The notes below the pieces were generated by a model. It searched no databases and was not told the DNA's origin. It was given only the letters and a program-made list of their open reading frames with translations. A stretch of 64,000 nucleotides of DNA from Amaurobius ferox (lineage: Eukaryota; Arthropoda; Arachnida; Araneae; Amaurobiidae): positions 124,512,149 to 124,576,148 of the forward strand of contig OX578140.1 of the NCBI GenBank assembly GCA_951213105.1, given 5' to 3'. This document shows, piece after piece, positions 1 to 12,234 of this stretch (positions are counted from its first letter, which is position 1; each line of letters starts with the position of its first letter). Made by a program: the position numbers and the translations under genes.

Positions 1-894
1 TTCTAAACCGTAACTGATGTAAAGTATTATTCTACTAGCATATTTCGAATGGAAAAAGTTGTGCGTGTTACAAGATACCCAAGAAAAGTTTTGATATATT
101 TCTCTTTAGTGTGTCTAGCGTGAATTCCTATTTTGTTATACTAAATTAATTGAGCTTTTAAATTCACTATTCATAATTATTCATAATTTGTACAATATGA
201 TTTATTTCAGTATAATTTACGTTTTCTAATTTTTAACTTTATTAATGTCAAGAATATCTTTTATGACAGGATACCCTTTCAGAATATTCATGTGAGTGCA
301 ATGTGATAGGCCTCCTCGTAGTGCACCCGGGTTAACGCAAAATCTATCACAGCTGCGTAGATCAATATTATGGAGAGTTGTTTTGGAATGCTGGTGACTA
401 ATTTTTGTGTATTATTTTTTTGGCTCTTCTGTGGTGTTTGTGCTGTGTGCTTTTATACACTAACGAACGATCATTGTATCAAGTGCTACTGCAAGAAATA
501 AAAATAAATCTTTTATGATGCCATCGATCTCTTTGGCATATTTATTGTATAATTATTTTAAATATGCTCTTTATATTTATGTAATAATGTGTCCTCATAT
601 TGAATGTTTTTACTATAATATTTTCCTGGTAATGTTAACTCGCGTCCGTGACAACCTTGAGCCACACGTGTCTCCTGAGTTGTGCTAAATGAGTAACGGC
701 TAATGGCTATGGTATCGCTCATTAACTTGCAATATTCTTGTTTTGTGCTTTGTTAGTTTATTTAATTGTTTTCTACCTTTGTATCATTGTGAGATGCCAA
801 TTATGTAATGGATTGATTTCCAATAAAGTCATATGTAACGACAACATATTTTTCTTTGAAATTTTTATGATTTCTTAAATATTTTTTAAAATTG
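1..894. other. AT-rich DNA, no recognisable gene
   Basis: No reading frame of interest and no repeat shared with the rest of the window was seen. AATAAA hexamers occur at about 822-827 and in the A-rich stretch near 498-510, so this could be a 3' untranslated end of a gene lying to the left. Such hexamers are also expected by chance in DNA this AT-rich. Confidence 0.3.
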
Positions 895-1458
895 TGCCAA
901 GGGTTCCACCCCTTGCTCGCTCACTCCCGTAACTCGTTTCGAGATTTGGGAGGCTTGGCATCTTACTCACTAACGCTCACTGAGCTCGTTTTACGAACTC
1001 TTTCTTTCCGTCTGCAACACAGACGTAATACACCCGTTAATGGTCGTCCTATGTTCGCTGGTACTCAATAACATCTAGAGTTCGCTTTGCGAATTCTTAC
1101 AACTCGTCCGGAACAAATTACTGTCTTGTCCCCTGATCGCCAACCCCCGGAACTTGGGGCTCTCCTCCGCTAGTCTCCTTCGTTGCGTTTGTTTGGGACT
1201 CCGTATCTTATCTTTTAATGCTCATCAACCCGTGAAATCGCTTCGCGAACTCTTTAATCCAGATCAATTCCCATACCCTCAGTTTAATGATGCTGGACAA
1301 GTCCTGGAGTTCCGTGGTACACCCGTTGGAATTTCGGTCTTTGTTCGCTGCGGCGAACTAACCGCCGGAGCTCGCAGGCGTAACAGGCTACTACACGTTG
1401 TCGCCCCCTCCCCTTGTTCGTTGATGTTCTTTAACTCCCGCTCCTTATGCTTTTTCAT
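895..1458. other. GC-richer patch with serial small hairpins
   Basis: Base composition shifts sharply from the AT-rich flanks. At least five short inverted repeats with TCG or TTCGC arms recur: CTCG-TTT-CGAG at 933-943, an interrupted GAG/TCG...CGA/CTC pair at 982-1000, TTCGC-TTT-GCGAA at 1081-1093, TCGC-TTC-GCGA around 1238-1248, and GTTCGC-TGCG-GCGAAC at 1343-1358. No convincing protein is encoded; the open frame over 1154-1555 runs into the neighbouring SINE. The patch is probably part of an unrecognised repeat. Confidence 0.4.
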
Positions 1459-1471
1459 CCGGCGTGCGAAG

Positions 1472-1757
1472 TTGTTGTTGAGATCCAGACCTTCCGACCT
1501 ACCAGAAAGGTGTAAGATAGCTGCTTGGAGGGCCGGGAAAAGCCACCCAATTTAGACCGGAACCCAGTAGGGGAGGCAACCACAGGGACCGTACCATTCT
1601 TCCCCTACCACCAACCTCTCGGAAGGACTTACGAACCCACATGTTTAACGTGATCGTACTCCGCGTGAACACGGCCGCAGATTTGACATCGGAGGAATTC
1701 GAACCCGGGCCTACCGAGTGCAACTCCCACTTGCTAATCACTGGGCTACCGCGCCCT
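1472..1757 (-). mobile_element. SINE-1 copy, tRNA-derived, full length
   Basis: Read on the minus strand, this is a tRNA-like head with an A box close to TAGCCCAGTGGTTAGC and a B box of GGTTCGA type. A unique body of about 200 bp follows, ending in a stem-loop (GACCGTCC...GGACGGTC in the best copy) and a short simple tail. It is flanked by a direct repeat, CCGGCGTGCGAAG at 1459-1471 and CCGGCGAGCGAAG at 1758-1770 (12 of 13 match), as expected for LINE-mediated insertion. The family recurs at 11170, 23437, 25437, 26139 and 28256. The tRNA isotype cannot be assigned safely. Confidence 0.85.
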
Positions 1758-1770
1758 CCGGCGAGCGAAG

Positions 1771-4700
1771 TGTAAATGTTAGTTAGGTTAACAGGACTTA
1801 TCATTGTTAAAATTGCTCTAAGTGTAGTAATGAATGTTGCAATCTATTGTTTTTTGACGTATAATTGGGCACGGCAGTGACTTATGCACAGCAATACATA
1901 ATCATTTTTTCACCAAATGAATTTCTCAAATATACTCTGTGTAAGCATACGCTATTGAAAATCTTGGTCAGGAGAAAATTGGATTCGGAGGAAAATTGTC
2001 CTGATGTCACGTGGTTCTTATCTTCGTCAGTGATTGCAATCCTTTAGCTCATTATAAAATGAACTCGATGATCCTGGCCGTTGAAGCAGATTCCTCACAT
2101 TTTCGGGAATTCGGACGGTCTGGGTCGAAAGAAAAGCTTAAAGGTATATACAATCAGAAGGGAAATTACATATTGGGTTCTGCATTGAGTTTAGCATATA
2201 CGTATACTCGTACCAAATCAACATCCCAACTTAATGATGACGAGATTATAGTATATACTCACTATGGAAAGTTCTAGAAAAAAGTAGGTAACTCGCAATG
2301 TTCTGGCCAATCTACAAAATTCGAGAAGTTTCCAGATTTCGACAACAGTTACTGAATAAGAGATATTTTGCTAAATTTGTCGGTATGGTCAAACTTCATT
2401 CTATATTATCAGAAAGTAAAAATTATTATGTTAGATTTGCTACTAAATTATTTTACCAAAAGAAGAAGAGCAACGCTATTAGAATAATAGCAAAAGTATT
2501 AGGATAACAAATTTATTTGTAAATCACTGGAAAGATATGAAAAAAAACATGTTACACATATTTTTACGTACGAAAAATTATTTTCTTCCTTAAAATAATT
2601 GTTTTATAGACCTACTTTGATAATAGGAAAATTGACATAAAACACTGCTGAGTTTTTTCAGATCCACAAATAAAACAGATATCTGTACGGAATATTTATT
2701 TCAATTTTAAATAACATGGATGTGAATATAAATAAATGAACTTTGATAACAAGGATTGTAAATGAATACTTTAAATGTTTTAAAACATAAAATGGTTTAA
2801 CCATTTTGGAGAAAAAGTGCACTCAGATGTTTATATGAATAAGTCATGTGTATTTAAAGTATAATAATACCTTCATACAAAACTGCAGCTAAAATTTTAA
2901 ATAACAATTCTTACTTTATATCCTAATCGATATTAATTATTGGTCATTTCGAAGAGTTTTATTTAACGTTAAAAACACATTTTTATTTTCACAATTCGTT
3001 CTAAAGTTTTAATGTTTAATGAAACTTTCATTTTTATATTTTGTTTTTAATATTTCAGCTGAAAACGAGAGATAAAAACTGAAGTTAAAAATATTTCCTT
3101 TTCAAAATAAGTATCTAGTTATTTACTTAAGGACTAAATCTAATATTTTCTTTAATGCATTCTATGGGTAAACAACAATTTCGATGTTTCAGTGTACTAA
3201 AGAAGTTTAGAGAAACTTTGTTATCGAATAAAAAACCTCATTGTAGTTGTTTTGTTGCTATTTAAAAATTAAATATAGTGATAACGGGAATTACGAATAA
3301 CGGTAAATATTATTAAATATTTTGTTATAAATCATGGAAAATTGTACGTAAGGTATCCAGCATGATAAAATCTCAGACTGCCAAATAACCAATAATATTG
3401 ACCAATATAAATTACATATTTAAGCGATTAATTAAGTCAATTAGACAGTATACTTTTTATCTCATAATAATTACTTTAAAATTTCTTCAACACTTTTCAA
3501 TATATTTAGCTTATGGAGTTTCGAATTTCGAAATTAAAAAAAAATAAGAGTCATTTCCTTTAGTTGGATCTGCCTGGAATTCAATTGTCCTCTTTATCTA
3601 TGGAAATGTTTGGGCCAAATTTTATTGCTTCAGATATATTTTGTTCACCGACTTATATACTTAAATATAAATATGTCGAGAAGAACAACTTATAAGGTAT
3701 TAATGCTGTATCTAATTATCTATTTCAATTATTGGCATTATTGTTGTATATCATTCACCAGTTCTGTATAAATTTGCAAAAGAATGTCATGTGTACCTTG
3801 ATGTTGTGCAAAGATAATCCATACGATTTAAGTCTAACTGTCCACATAAGGACATTTACTCATTTGTAATCCCCAAAACAATCAACTCTGACTAGTTTCG
3901 TTACAGTAGGGCAGAGGTAAATCTGCTAAATTCAAATCACAAATAGTTTTCTGTAATCGAAATGTTTTTGTTTTTCTCATGGTAGTTTAGTTTCAAGTAT
4001 TCGGTTTTCTGCCCTATACTAAAGCAACAATTCCCCCCCCCCCCCTCATGGTCAAGTAGCGCACAAGCGAGTATCTAGATGGTACCTCCTCGGCCATGAT
4101 TTCCAGAGATCGTGTGACTGTAGACGATTTCTGCTTCATGTCATTTTTTTATTAATGTATGATGTGATGTACAAGTGTTAAGTCATTGGCTACTCCAGTC
4201 CAATCACAGCGTTAACAATAAGTAATCGTTCAATTCAGCCGCTACTGCATCATCAATGCAGTTTTGCCTAATTTTCTCCAGTCGTTCTGTCCTCAGTGTG
4301 AAGTACCAAAGTGGATATTTGCGCCATGACCCAAGAAATTTAAAGGGGGGTGGGGTCCTGCTTGAAATTTAATTCAGTGAAGGATACATATAAACTCTGT
4401 TTCTTTTACAAGTTTTGTCTCAATGTTATATCGATTAAAAGTGAAATATTGAGCTATACATTTTGATAGGAATATAGAGGAATTTATTACAAAGAAACCA
4501 TATTTGAAATACAGCTGACATTAGAGGCTGAAATGTAATTTCGGTTTTCATCACTGTCGTTATTTTGTATTATTTTTATTTTATTTTCGTCGTGGAAGTA
4601 TATAAAAAATTATTTAAATATGGTTACCTATATTAATTGAAATATTTTTCTTTTAATTTTTTCAATGCTATTTTATATTACAAACTATTATTTTCAAAGA

Positions 4701-4925
4701 TTCATATCTTTTTAAACTAATTTTATTATTTTTTAAACTAATGATATTATTATGATAGTAGAATTTTTATTTTTGCAATATGCAACCTAAGTTCTGATTT
4801 GTTGAATTCTGTCCCATGAACAATGTGTGCTCTAAAATACTGTTGGTGCGGTTTCTAATAAAATTCTTAATGGAGCACATTTTATATCAGCTTATAAAGA
4901 AATCTTGCTTATTAATTTTTTTTTT
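1771..4925. other. AT-rich DNA, no recognisable gene
   Basis: Short open frames here (for example 2011-2277 and 2298-2507) show no domain, signal peptide or family resemblance that I recognise. A run of 13 C residues lies at 4033-4045. Nothing else stands out. Confidence 0.4.
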
Positions 4926-5411
4926 GCTTTTCATTATCATATATCAATTTATCTAAATTGAAAATATTTATATTAATTTTATTCTGTTTTTAAATTGGTA
5001 TTTGTTATGCATTCAAAATTTAATCATTTATGTTTACCAATTGATTTTAAAAACAATGATGAATATAATAAAATTACTCATATTTTCTAATTAGATGGAT
5101 TGATGTTCCTGAAAATCATGAATCAACTGTTTTTAAAGGGATGTTAATATGGGTCATTTTAACATGGTTTAACATTGTGCTTTTCATTATCATATATCAA
5201 TTTATCTAAATTGAAGATATTTTATATTAATTTTATTCTGTTTTTAAATTGGTATTTGTTATGCATTCAAAATTTAATCATTTAATTATATTTACCAATT
5301 GATTTAAAAACAATGATGAATCTAATAAAATTACTCATATTTTTTAATTAGATGGTTCCTGAAAATCATGAATGAACTTGTTTTTAAAGGGATGTTAACA
5401 TGGGTCTGCCT
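4926..5411. repeat. Two-unit tandem duplication, period about 253 bp
   Basis: The stretch beginning GCTTTTCATTATCATATATC at 4926 is repeated from 5179 in direct orientation with only small indels. Both units end in a GGGATGTTAA(T/C)ATGGG block. It encodes no protein and was not seen elsewhere in the window. It looks like a local replication or recombination duplication. Confidence 0.85.
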
Positions 5412-5769
5412 TCCTGAGAAACTGTATTGGTAAGTATTGTCTCAAATAAATTGAATGAGTCACATAAAATTTGGTATTTCAATTTTTACTTTCTCATATT
5501 ATGTAATATAGATTAGAGAAAGTTTTGTTTTCACAAAAATTTTCGAAATTCGATATTTTGATGTCAATATATGTTTATGGATCTCTTTAACACATTTTGA
5601 TTATATTTTGACTATTTTGCCCGTCTGTCTTTCTGTGATCGATTTCTTGTGTACACTATAGCTTCCACAAATATTACTAGATTTTCACAAACTTTATATC
5701 CGGCTTTGTTGTAGAAAAATCTAGAATTAGGTAGCATTTTTATAAATTGGACATTAGATTTATAAATTT

Positions 5770-6055
5770 CATATTTTTTTAACATAGCAGCATAGGACAA
5801 AATTTGACATAATCATGTCATAAAAGGGGTTATTTTGTGATTGATCATGAGATTTAGTAATTTCAATTGTTGTTGTAAAAAATAATCGTGATACAATTTT
5901 TGTGCTCATGACGTCATTAGTCCCCTCGGGGAGGAGGGGACAAATTACCCTCCTGAGGGTACACTATCAAGTATGGTATCAATCGAAACATTTTTTCAAG
6001 CCCTTTAAAGTGAAGAGTAACACGCTATAATTGTAATCATTTGGACTAATCGCAC
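5770..6055 (+). repeat. Repeat E, copy 1
   Basis: Shares an ordered set of blocks with the reverse complement of 40505-40800: GCAGCATAGGACAAAA, then TTGACATA, then a TGAYRTCATTA box, then a G/C-rich hairpin, then GGTATCAAT and CAAGCCCTTTAAA. The hairpin here is GTCCCCTC/GAGGGGAC near 5929-5950; in the other copy this place is a run of 14 C. Similarity may begin a little upstream, near 5560. Element class unknown. Confidence 0.6.
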
Positions 6056-6988
6056 CGAGTTTTCAACATTTTATCTTTTAAATTTCAACATTTTATCTTT
6101 TAAATCCAAATAATGTTGTCAATTCTCCGTATTTATTTTTCGGAAAATTACTTATGAATAATTGCGTTTGAAAATTAAAAATACGGGAACTTTATGTAAT
6201 GTTTTTTATTAACATATATCTTAATTATTAATTCACGTTTCTTCTTAAGATAACAGAACAATTTTCGTGTTTTATGCGGTCATTTTTATATGCAGTTTTA
6301 TTTTAATTTTAAAACAACAATTTCTTGGCGTTACTCATTTTTGTACAAAAGATTTAATACATTTTTTCTGATAAATGATGCTTTAACCATTTAAAAACTC
6401 TTACTTTGCTAGTCTATAACATTCCCATGGTGTACAGTGTTCAATATTTTTGACTGATAAGCATAATTACGTCGCTCCTATAACTTCAAACACATTTCCA
6501 AACTAATAGCGACTTTAAAGTTCAAGAGAATTGATGATGCTTTTAGAAGATATAAAATATGAAATCATCCGTCATAGCTTGTGTTCGAAATATCGATCTC
6601 TTTTAAATATAAATAGTGGTGTATATTAAAAATGTATTATGTGCTAGACAGACCTAAGCAATTCATTTAAAAATAAATGCATAGTTTGGAGTGAAAAGCA
6701 TTTACCAATAAAATGTTATTAAATTTATATACACTCTTTTGCAAAAAAACAGAAAAAAGCCGAAGCATCCCTAAAAAATACTCCGATCATCGGAAAATTT
6801 CGCATGCAAATTCTTTTATATCAAGTATGCAAATGATTAAATTTGTAAAGTCAGTGAGTGTTAACTTCGTTCATAAAGCGCTAGTTTCTACTGCACAACT
6901 AGCATCCTATAAAACAAGTTAAAAATGTGAACTGCTTATTAACTTTGCTCTTTATCGGCGTTTAAGTTTCGTGGAGACACAACCAATA
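6056..6988. other. AT-rich DNA, no recognisable gene
   Basis: Only short unremarkable frames. The inverted ends of the following Tc1 element should lie in or near this stretch, but I could not identify them. Confidence 0.35.
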
Positions 6989-8020
6989 ATGCCGTTACGA
7001 TGTCGCTTAAGACCTTATAAGCAATTAGATGAGTTCGAACGCGGTCGTATAGTCGGGATGCGTAAAACTCGCTGATCATACCGAGCAATAGGCCGACACC
7101 TTCACCGAACGGACACTGCTGTGAAAATGTGCTGGCAGCAATGGTTGCTGCAAGGAACTTATCTGCCGAATTAAGGCTCTGGAAGGTCAAGGTGCACGAA
7201 TGCGAGGCAAGATTGGATGATTGTGCGACAGGCCCGATCTTGTTCAACTGCATCATTGTCCGCCATCCAACGTGGAACAGCTTCTTCCATACCATAAGTG
7301 GTACCTTCCACCATCTCACGGAGCTTGGCTGAGGTGGGGTTACTCTCACGGCGGCCTTTAAGACCTCTGCCTAAAACCCCACAATGTCGACAGAATCGTT
7401 TGGAGTAGTGTCGTAGCCGAGCATCATGGCTGCCAGCACACTGGCATCGCATAGTGTTGAGCTATGAATCATGCTTTAGTCTTTCAGCAGATGACCATCG
7501 GGTACGTGTGTGGAGGCGCGAGGGCCGACGGTCCCAATCGACCTTTGTTTTACACAGGCACATAGCCATTACCCCTGGTGGGATAATGTGCAGTGCTATG
7601 TCTTACGATAGCAGGTCGCCTCTAGTTATCCTGCGTACAACTTGAACAGCTCAACGATATGTTGATGAAATCCTGCGGTCGTTTGCGTTACACTTCTTGA
7701 CACGTCATTCTGGGGCCATTTTTTAACAAGATAATGTCTCGCCACGTACGGCTCGCATATCTGTGGACTGCCTCCGTGCTGTTAATACTGTACTTTGACC
7801 AGCAAGGTCACCAGACCTTTCGCCAATCGAGCAAATACGGGGCATGCTAGGCCGCCAGTTTCGGGCACCCCGACATGCAGAAGATCAGGAGCAACAATTT
7901 ATTAAAGCCTGGCCGGATGTATCTCAGGATGATATTAGGAAACTTTATCACACCTTATCTAAACGTATACAAGTATGCATTGCCGCCAAAGGGAGGAGGG
8001 GTCACCAATTACTGATTTGA
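6989..8020 (+). pseudogene. Tc1-type transposase, decayed
   Basis: Translated across frames from the ATG at 6989 (MPLRCRLRPYKQLDEFERG), this follows a Tc1 transposase along its whole length: an N-terminal helix-turn-helix region (GRIVG...YRAIGRHLHRTDTAVK), then VWRREGRR, then TPLVILRTT...QRYVDEIL, then QDNVSPRTA with the second catalytic Asp, then PARSPDLSPIE with the catalytic Glu, ending at TGA 8018-8020. Several in-frame stops (after MRKTR, after TYLPN, and a TGG to TGA change before PARSPDL) and frameshifts make it inactive. This family cuts and pastes the element at TA sites. Length is close to a normal Tc1 transposase. Terminal inverted repeats were not found. Confidence 0.85.
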
Positions 8021-8292
8021 AAATTTAATGTGCAATTGCTAACCATTGATGAGTCCTGCGTCTTTGATTTTGTAATCATTTCATTACCTGTGTATGGGCT
8101 GTACGCATATTTAATTTCAATCAATATAGTCATTTTCTACATGGTATTTCGTTTTTTTTGTTTGCAAAATAGTATATTTTTATATTTCTTGTAAAAATAT
8201 ATATTGTTCATCCAGGGTTTTGTTGATATTTTGTGAATCATTATGCACTTTTACGAACATTTTAAGTAGTAAAGTTCAATTACATTTTATAT

Positions 8293-8877
8293 TGTTGCGA
8301 CGTATCCCCTAGAATCGTGGCTGTACTCTCAGGATACAAGTATGAGTCCAAATTTCTGGATAACTAACAATTTCATTTAAATGCACTTTTATTTACAAGC
8401 GTAAACAGGAGTAATATACATCGAGCAGCTCCATAACTATCTTACAAGAGAACTAAATAAATCTGAAATACAATAAAACAGCAATTAAATGCTTAGATAA
8501 TTCACATAATACCAGATATTGTTCTCAAAACACTCACGTACCTCAGCATTCATATCAGGTCGCAACACGTCACTACTTTCTCAACTGCTCGATGACTTTT
8601 TTTATATACTCTTCGCAGAAACTTCCAAAAGGAGCTTGTATCTCTAAGAATATTCGTTATTTTGAGAAATTTTTAGTACATTCGAAAAGTCACCAAATCT
8701 GGTAACCCTGTCCTGAGTGTTCATATATGGCAACCCTGCATCCACGTATTTGGAATTGCTGCCTGTAACAGTGTTTTCTTCTTGAACAGAGTAAATGCTT
8801 TGAATGAAAGCAAAGGTCTGCTGTGTATTATTTGAATACTGACAAAGCACAGTGAAACTTTTTACACATTCCTAACA
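8293..8877. mobile_element. Solo LTR 1
   Basis: Starts TGTTGCGACG and ends CCTAACA, flanked on both sides by ATAT (8289-8292 and 8878-8881), a perfect 4-bp target duplication. The body (CAGGATACAAGTATGAGTCC, then TCTGGATAACTAAC, then ACAGGAGTAATATAC) matches 11669-12234 and 56077-56632. There is no internal region, tRNA-primer site or polymerase next to it, so it is a solo LTR left by recombination. A 4-bp duplication fits several LTR retrotransposon lineages, including Ty3/Gypsy-type; lineage is not resolved. Confidence 0.85.
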
Positions 8878-9235
8878 ATATCATGCATTTAGAGTAGTAT
8901 TTGAATTATTTATAGACAAGGATTATGACGTCGAAGGGCGATGCGCCGTTGATTGATACACTGTATGGCGCTAAGCGTCAAAAATAGTCATCTTAATCAA
9001 AAATTGACTCAGGGATTTTCTATTCCATAGACGATACTAAAATTGATGCAAATATTCAACATTCAAGGTCATCGGAAGGCTTCTGGAGGGTATGAATATT
9101 CTCTATATACTCCCATTATTTTTACTCCCGGATAAGAATTCAAAAACCCAGCTCCTTTAAATTTGGTCTAATGGTCGAAACTAAGAGTTTGCAAAGATTA
9201 TATGGATGCAAGATTATATTTAAAGAAATATTTCT

Positions 9236-10746
9236 TTTGTCTGTCAGTCTTGTAGGTTAGTGCAAAGATAGGGAAAGTATTGGAATCGTGTCGAAAGTCG
9301 CAATTCAAATTTTCGACGGATTTACATATTTTGGGACCTCTACTTCAACAAAATCAATTTTTAGCTTGATGTCTCTGTGTCTGTTTGTGCAAAGTATGTA
9401 TTCACTCTAATTCAAAAACTAAAGGACCAAATCTCATAAAATTTTATAGATGAGTCACTTGCATGTGATCATGGTGCTGATTAGATTTTGGTCCGATTCG
9501 GGATAAAAGAACCCGTCTTTTTTCGAAATGGACCGCAAAAATCTTTTGTTACTTTCCCTGCAATACATGGTAATGTGTAGGGAAAGTATTAGAATCATGT
9601 CGAAAATCGCAACTCGAGTTTTCGAAGGATCTACACGTTTCGAGACCTCTAAAATACGAAAAAACTATTTTTAGTGTGACGTCTGTGTGTCTGTCTGTGT
9701 GTCTGTGCAGATTTTGTATCCACTCTAACTAAAAAACTAATCGTCCGAATTTCATAACATTTGGTACGTAAGTCACTTGTGGGCAAATCTGGTGCTGATT
9801 AGTTTTGGGTACGATTCGAGATAAAAGAACTCGCCTATTTTTGCGAAATGGCCCGCAAAAACCTGTATCCACTCTAGCTGAAAAACTAATGGATCGAATT
9901 TTACAAAATTTGGTAGATAAGTCCCTTGTGGGTTGCCCTGATGCTGATTAGATAAAAAATAAAGATTAAATAAAAAATAACCTGCCTTTTTATGCAAAAT
10001 AACCCGCAAAATTTATCGAAATCTAAAATAAAAAACTACGTATGCTCAAATATATCCATTAAATGCTTGTTTTATACGTAATGCTTAACGATGAAAAGAA
10101 TAAGACCTATTCCATTACACTAGGACTAGCCGTTCTCGAGATATTTTAGTTTTCTCGTATTTTCTCTACGTCACCTTTGAAAATAAATCCAGTTATCAAA
10201 TGAGAACGAAAATTGAATTAAAAGTGAATTAAATTTAATTAAAATAAAGAAAACGTGGATTTAAGTCTGCAGGGAAAGTCATGTGCTGCCCACATCAGAT
10301 TTTATTCACTGTAGCTAAAAAACAAATTAATCAAATTTCACAAAATTTGGAAGATAAGTTACTTACAGCGGATACGATTAAAAAAGAACTTGCCTTTCTT
10401 TTTTTTTAAGAAATGGCCCGTAAAAATCGCCAAAACCTAAAATAAATGACTACGTATACTCAAATGTATCAATTAAATGTTGGTTTTTTACGTAATTTTT
10501 GACGAGAAAAAGAATAAGACCCACCTCATCACTCCAGGACTAACCGTTCTCGAGATAGTTGGGACTTTTTGCATATTCGTTACGCCGCCTTTGATGGAAA
10601 AATGCCCAGTCACCAAATAAAAACAAAAACTGAATTAAAATCATGTGTTATTTTGTGCAATTAAACTCAATTTAATTAATTATTAAAGAAATGAAGAGAA
10701 TGTGAATATGAGTCTGCAGGGAGAGTCATGTGCTGTCCACATCAGA
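9236..10746 (-). mobile_element. Family C element (C0), split by a second C copy
   Basis: Two halves, 9236-9548 and 10300-10746, are contiguous parts of one family C element in reverse orientation. The left half carries the hairpin end and microsatellite side (GGGAAAGTATTGGAATC, GTCTCTGTGTCTG). The right half resumes at TATTCACT...AAAAAACAAATT and ends with the conserved GTGCTGTCCACATCAGA. The gap between them is exactly filled by C1. It is more diverged than C1, so it is older. No coding capacity. Confidence 0.8.
9549..10299 (-). mobile_element. Family C element (C1), complete
   Basis: About 750 bp. The left (3') end is the hairpin ACTTTCCCTGCAATACATGG...GGGAAAGT. The right (5') end, read on the minus strand, is TCTGATGTGGGCAGCACATG followed by ACTTTCCCTGCAG. 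ACTTTCCCTGCA is thus present at both ends in inverted orientation. Inside are a GTCTGTGTGTCTGTCTG microsatellite and two tandem modules (the CCACTCTAACT/AGCT..AAAAACTAATGGACCGAATTT type). Non-coding. It is inserted in C0. Confidence 0.85.
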
Positions 10747-11158
10747 TTTTTTTAATTAAACTAACTACTGCTAGCCTTAATCTTAGTTTATCATTTGAGT
10801 ATAACAAACTTCAATACTTAATGTTGTTTGAACGAAATAATCTTCACATTATTATTCCGGTGCATAGCTCAATTCTCTAAATTTTAAATTATTACAAAAC
10901 ATCCCCTTACCACGTATTGTTTCTACAAGTATTGATTTGAAGTATCTGAGGAGAATTAGTAAACTTGTTCTTTAAGAAAGTTGAGAAGAAACTATTGGAA
11001 ATAGTTTTGAGTGTTGTACAAAATATAATCCCTTTTTGTCTACAAGGGACATCCACAAAATTAGAATTAAGCTCTTAGTGCAAGATAACAGCATCCGTGG
11101 AATGGTTTCGTGCCTTTTATGTGCTCTTCAGCAATACATAGCTGATACCTGCTATGGC
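10747..11158. other. AT-rich DNA, nothing recognised
   Basis: Between the C element and the next SINE I see no coding or repeated sequence shared with the window. Confidence 0.35.
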
Positions 11159-11169
11159 AGCAAGAAAAC

Positions 11170-11434
11170 TGAAAACCGTCCGACTTACCCGAAAACGTAG
11201 GGTATCTGCTTGGAAGGCCAGTGCCACTCAGTTTAGATTGGAACCCTGTGTGGGCGGCATCCACAGATACCGTGTCCCCCTTCGGCTACCACCAACTTCT
11301 CGGAAGGACTTACGACCACAAATTTAACGTGCCCGTACTCCTCGGGAGGAGACAGATTTGGGCAACGTCGCGAATCGAAATCTGGTCATCCGAGTGCAAT
11401 CCTCGCCCGATAACTAGTGGGCTGTCCCACCCCT
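11170..11434 (-). mobile_element. SINE-1 copy, full length but diverged
   Basis: Minus-strand copy of the SINE at 1472. The body blocks (TTTAGATTGGAACCC, CCACCAACTTCTCGGAAGGAC, and the tRNA-like head near 11380-11430) are all present with more substitutions. Flanked by an 11-bp direct repeat AGCAAGAAAAC at 11159-11169 and 11435-11445. Confidence 0.85.
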
Positions 11435-11668
11435 AGCAAGAAAACGTTGCTATGTGTTTGGTAACCAGTGCGGCAGCAACTCTATTTTGCTATTGGAGTG
11501 AAGTAATTTTGACTGTGCTTTTTGTCTATAAGCTGTATGGGTGAAGGCGCCTCGATATGGATAAGTCGCCTAGTGCAGGGACAACACTCACACTAATTAC
11601 TCTTGCTGCGGCGCTGTTGGTAACATTCCCTGTTAGCTGTCTCTATGAGTATGAATTTGCCATTGCAT

Positions 11669-12234
11669 TGTTACAAATGTATCCTCTGGAATCGTGGGTG
11701 TACGCTCAGGATACAAGAATGAGTCCAAATTTCTGGATAACTAACACGTTTATTTACAAGCACAGCGTCAACAGGAACAATATACAATAAAACCGCACTT
11801 GAATGCTCCACTAAATTCACAAAATAACGGATACTATTCTCCAAACATTGACAAAAGTCATTTCACAAAACAACTGCTACTTTTCTCAAAACATTGACGA
11901 AAGTAACAGTTCAATGTAGCCCGTATTTCATCGACCGCTCTTCGACTGAATGGTGATTTCTATTATAGAATCTTCACAGACACGTCTGGAAATCTCTCAT
12001 ATCACGTAGAATATTGGTTATTTCAAGGTGTTTCTCGAAACTTCGAGAAGTCGCCAAATTGGTAATAGACCTCCAAATATGGCAACCCTCCTTAGAATTT
12101 TAGCATCTGGCAACCCTAGATGCACGCCATTTGAAAGGTTGTCTGTACAGGTGTTTTCTCTGTCTGGTTTTCGAAGGGGACGAAAGTAAGGATGGGGAAA
12201 AGAGACGTCAAAGCAATTTTACAAGTTCGTAACA
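11669..12234. mobile_element. Solo LTR 2
   Basis: Starts TGTTACAAATG and ends TTCGTAACA. The flanking 4-mers are GCAT (11665-11668) and GTAT (12235-12238), a target duplication with one substitution. Same family as the LTRs at 8293 and 56077. No internal region is attached. Confidence 0.8.

Noticed and set aside
1499..1804. 101-codon minus-strand frame
   Set aside because: It lies almost wholly within SINE-1, and the same peptide pieces appear in other SINE copies.
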